The notes under the pieces: generated by a model
The model's database searches: none
The model's input: only the letters and a program-made list of their open reading frames with translations
What the model was told of the DNA's origin: nothing
Assembly (NCBI GenBank): GCA_002104985.1
Contig: MCGO01000271.1
Coordinates: forward strand, 1-44,177
Source of the DNA: Rhizoclosmatium globosum
Lineage: Eukaryota; Chytridiomycota; Chytridiomycetes; Chytridiales; Chytriomycetaceae
Reading direction: 5' to 3'
Length of the DNA stretch: 44,177 nucleotides
Program-made: the position numbers and the translations under genes
In this document: positions 43,710-44,177 of the stretch, one piece after another
Layout of the letters: each line of letters begins with the position of its first letter
How positions within the stretch are numbered: position 1 is the first letter of the stretch

Positions 43710-44177
43710 TCAATCAACAGTGATAACTGGCTCTGCAGTTGATGTGGTGGTTGTGCAAGTCTCAGTCCTGACAACAAAGTGTCCTCCCTTGTGTCCATTT
43801 GCACGCTTAGTGGTAGGTGATGGCGCAACAACAACTGGTGGAACAATAACAGTTGGGCTGGCAACGGCCTCTTGGGTTGTAGTTTGTCCAACAACAACAG
43901 CACAAATTTGGTGGAATTCAGGCAAGTCTCCAGTAACAAAGGCAACAGTGTCAGCCAAGTCACTTGGTGGACAAGAAGTCATGACACAAGTAGACAAGAC
44001 AATTGGGTTGTCAATCTCAGAACAAAGTTGAATGACAGTGGCTTCAGTGAAGGTGATCAAGTTACTGCTGACACACTGTTGAGCACAAAGAGGAGCTTCC
44101 TTGAGAAGACGGATAGCCCTCTTGATAGCATATGGTCTAGTCAATCCCTGGGTGGTAACAGCTGGGGATGGAGCAGC
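43710..44177 (-). CDS. CFEM-type secreted/surface protein (5' partial)
   Basis: The minus-strand frame is open to the window edge, so the N-terminus and signal peptide lie outside. The visible part has the CFEM-like spacing LCAQQC, then QLCSEIDNPI, STCVMTSCPPSDLAD and HQIC. This is close to the fungal CFEM pattern but with fewer cysteines than the full set of eight. A Thr/Val/Pro-rich stretch follows, then KRANGHKGGHFVV and a Thr-rich end. No hydrophobic GPI signal is seen at the C-terminus, so it is more likely secreted than anchored. CFEM proteins act in heme binding, adhesion or host interaction. The internal TTG start sometimes called here is not real, since the frame runs on upstream. 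Confidence 0.72.
   Translation of the reverse strand, partial: AAPSPAVTTQGLTRPYAIKRAIRLLKEAPLCAQQCVSSNLITFTEATVIQLCSEIDNPIVLSTCVMTSCPPSDLADTVAFVTGDLPEFHQICAVVVGQTTTQEAVASPTVIVPPVVVAPSPTTKRANGHKGGHFVVRTETCTTTTSTAEPVITVD

Overview
The window looks like nuclear DNA of an early-diverging, probably zoosporic (chytrid-like) fungus. Its introns are very short (36-62 nt, GT-AG). It has a homoisocitrate dehydrogenase of the fungal lysine pathway, an SKT5/CHS4-type chitin synthase activator and a CFEM-type secreted protein. It also has genes that are unusual or absent in yeasts and common moulds but known from basal fungi and animals: a GTPBP1-type GTPase and a class C GPCR. An 18S rRNA fragment in the window is opisthokont/fungal in character. 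All assignments come from reading translations; no database search was run.

Layout. 1-240 is the tail of a membrane protein gene. About 1.3-4.5 kb carries the SKT5/CHS4-like Sel1-repeat gene. From 4.5 to 25 kb the DNA is gene-poor and repeat-rich. It holds a 5S-like RNA gene and a second 5S 5' fragment, a 10-bp tandem array, a run of 27 C, a decayed IS630/Tc1-type transposase, a broken transposon-accessory-like gene, and a truncated 18S rRNA copy. It also holds a transposon (15.6-21.4 kb) encoding a transposase-like protein with an embedded 3'-5' exonuclease, and a decayed PIF/Harbinger transposase.

The most striking structure is a 2,555-bp element at 16534-19088 nested inside the exonuclease transposon. 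It has split direct repeats in the order A1 - coding region - B1A2 - B2 (A 77 bp, B 76 bp). It has no target-site duplication, and removing it restores the interrupted reading frame exactly. This is the architecture of Ngaro/PAT-type (DIRS order) tyrosine-recombinase retrotransposons. This copy carries only a decayed Gag-like reading frame and no visible reverse transcriptase or recombinase.

From 25 to 44 kb the DNA is compact and gene-rich. In order: a class C GPCR with a parallel beta-helix ectodomain (-), GTPBP1 (-), mitochondrial dihydroorotate dehydrogenase (+), a seven-helix membrane protein (-), LYS12 (-), a C78-family (ZUP1/Mug105-like) peptidase (-), an Ede1/EPS15-like endocytic scaffold (+) and a CFEM protein (-, running off the right edge). 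Spacing is often only tens of bases. The start codons of the peptidase and EDE1 are 23 bp apart.

The genes do not form one pathway; they are housekeeping (pyrimidine and lysine synthesis, GTPase, ubiquitin, endocytosis), cell wall and sensory genes. Several genes (EDE1, the peptidase, LYS12, SKT5) are broken only by one-base gaps, nearly all consistent with loss of one base in a homopolymer. This looks more like sequencing error than gene death, because GTPBP1, DHODH, the GPCR and the seven-helix protein join perfectly in frame.
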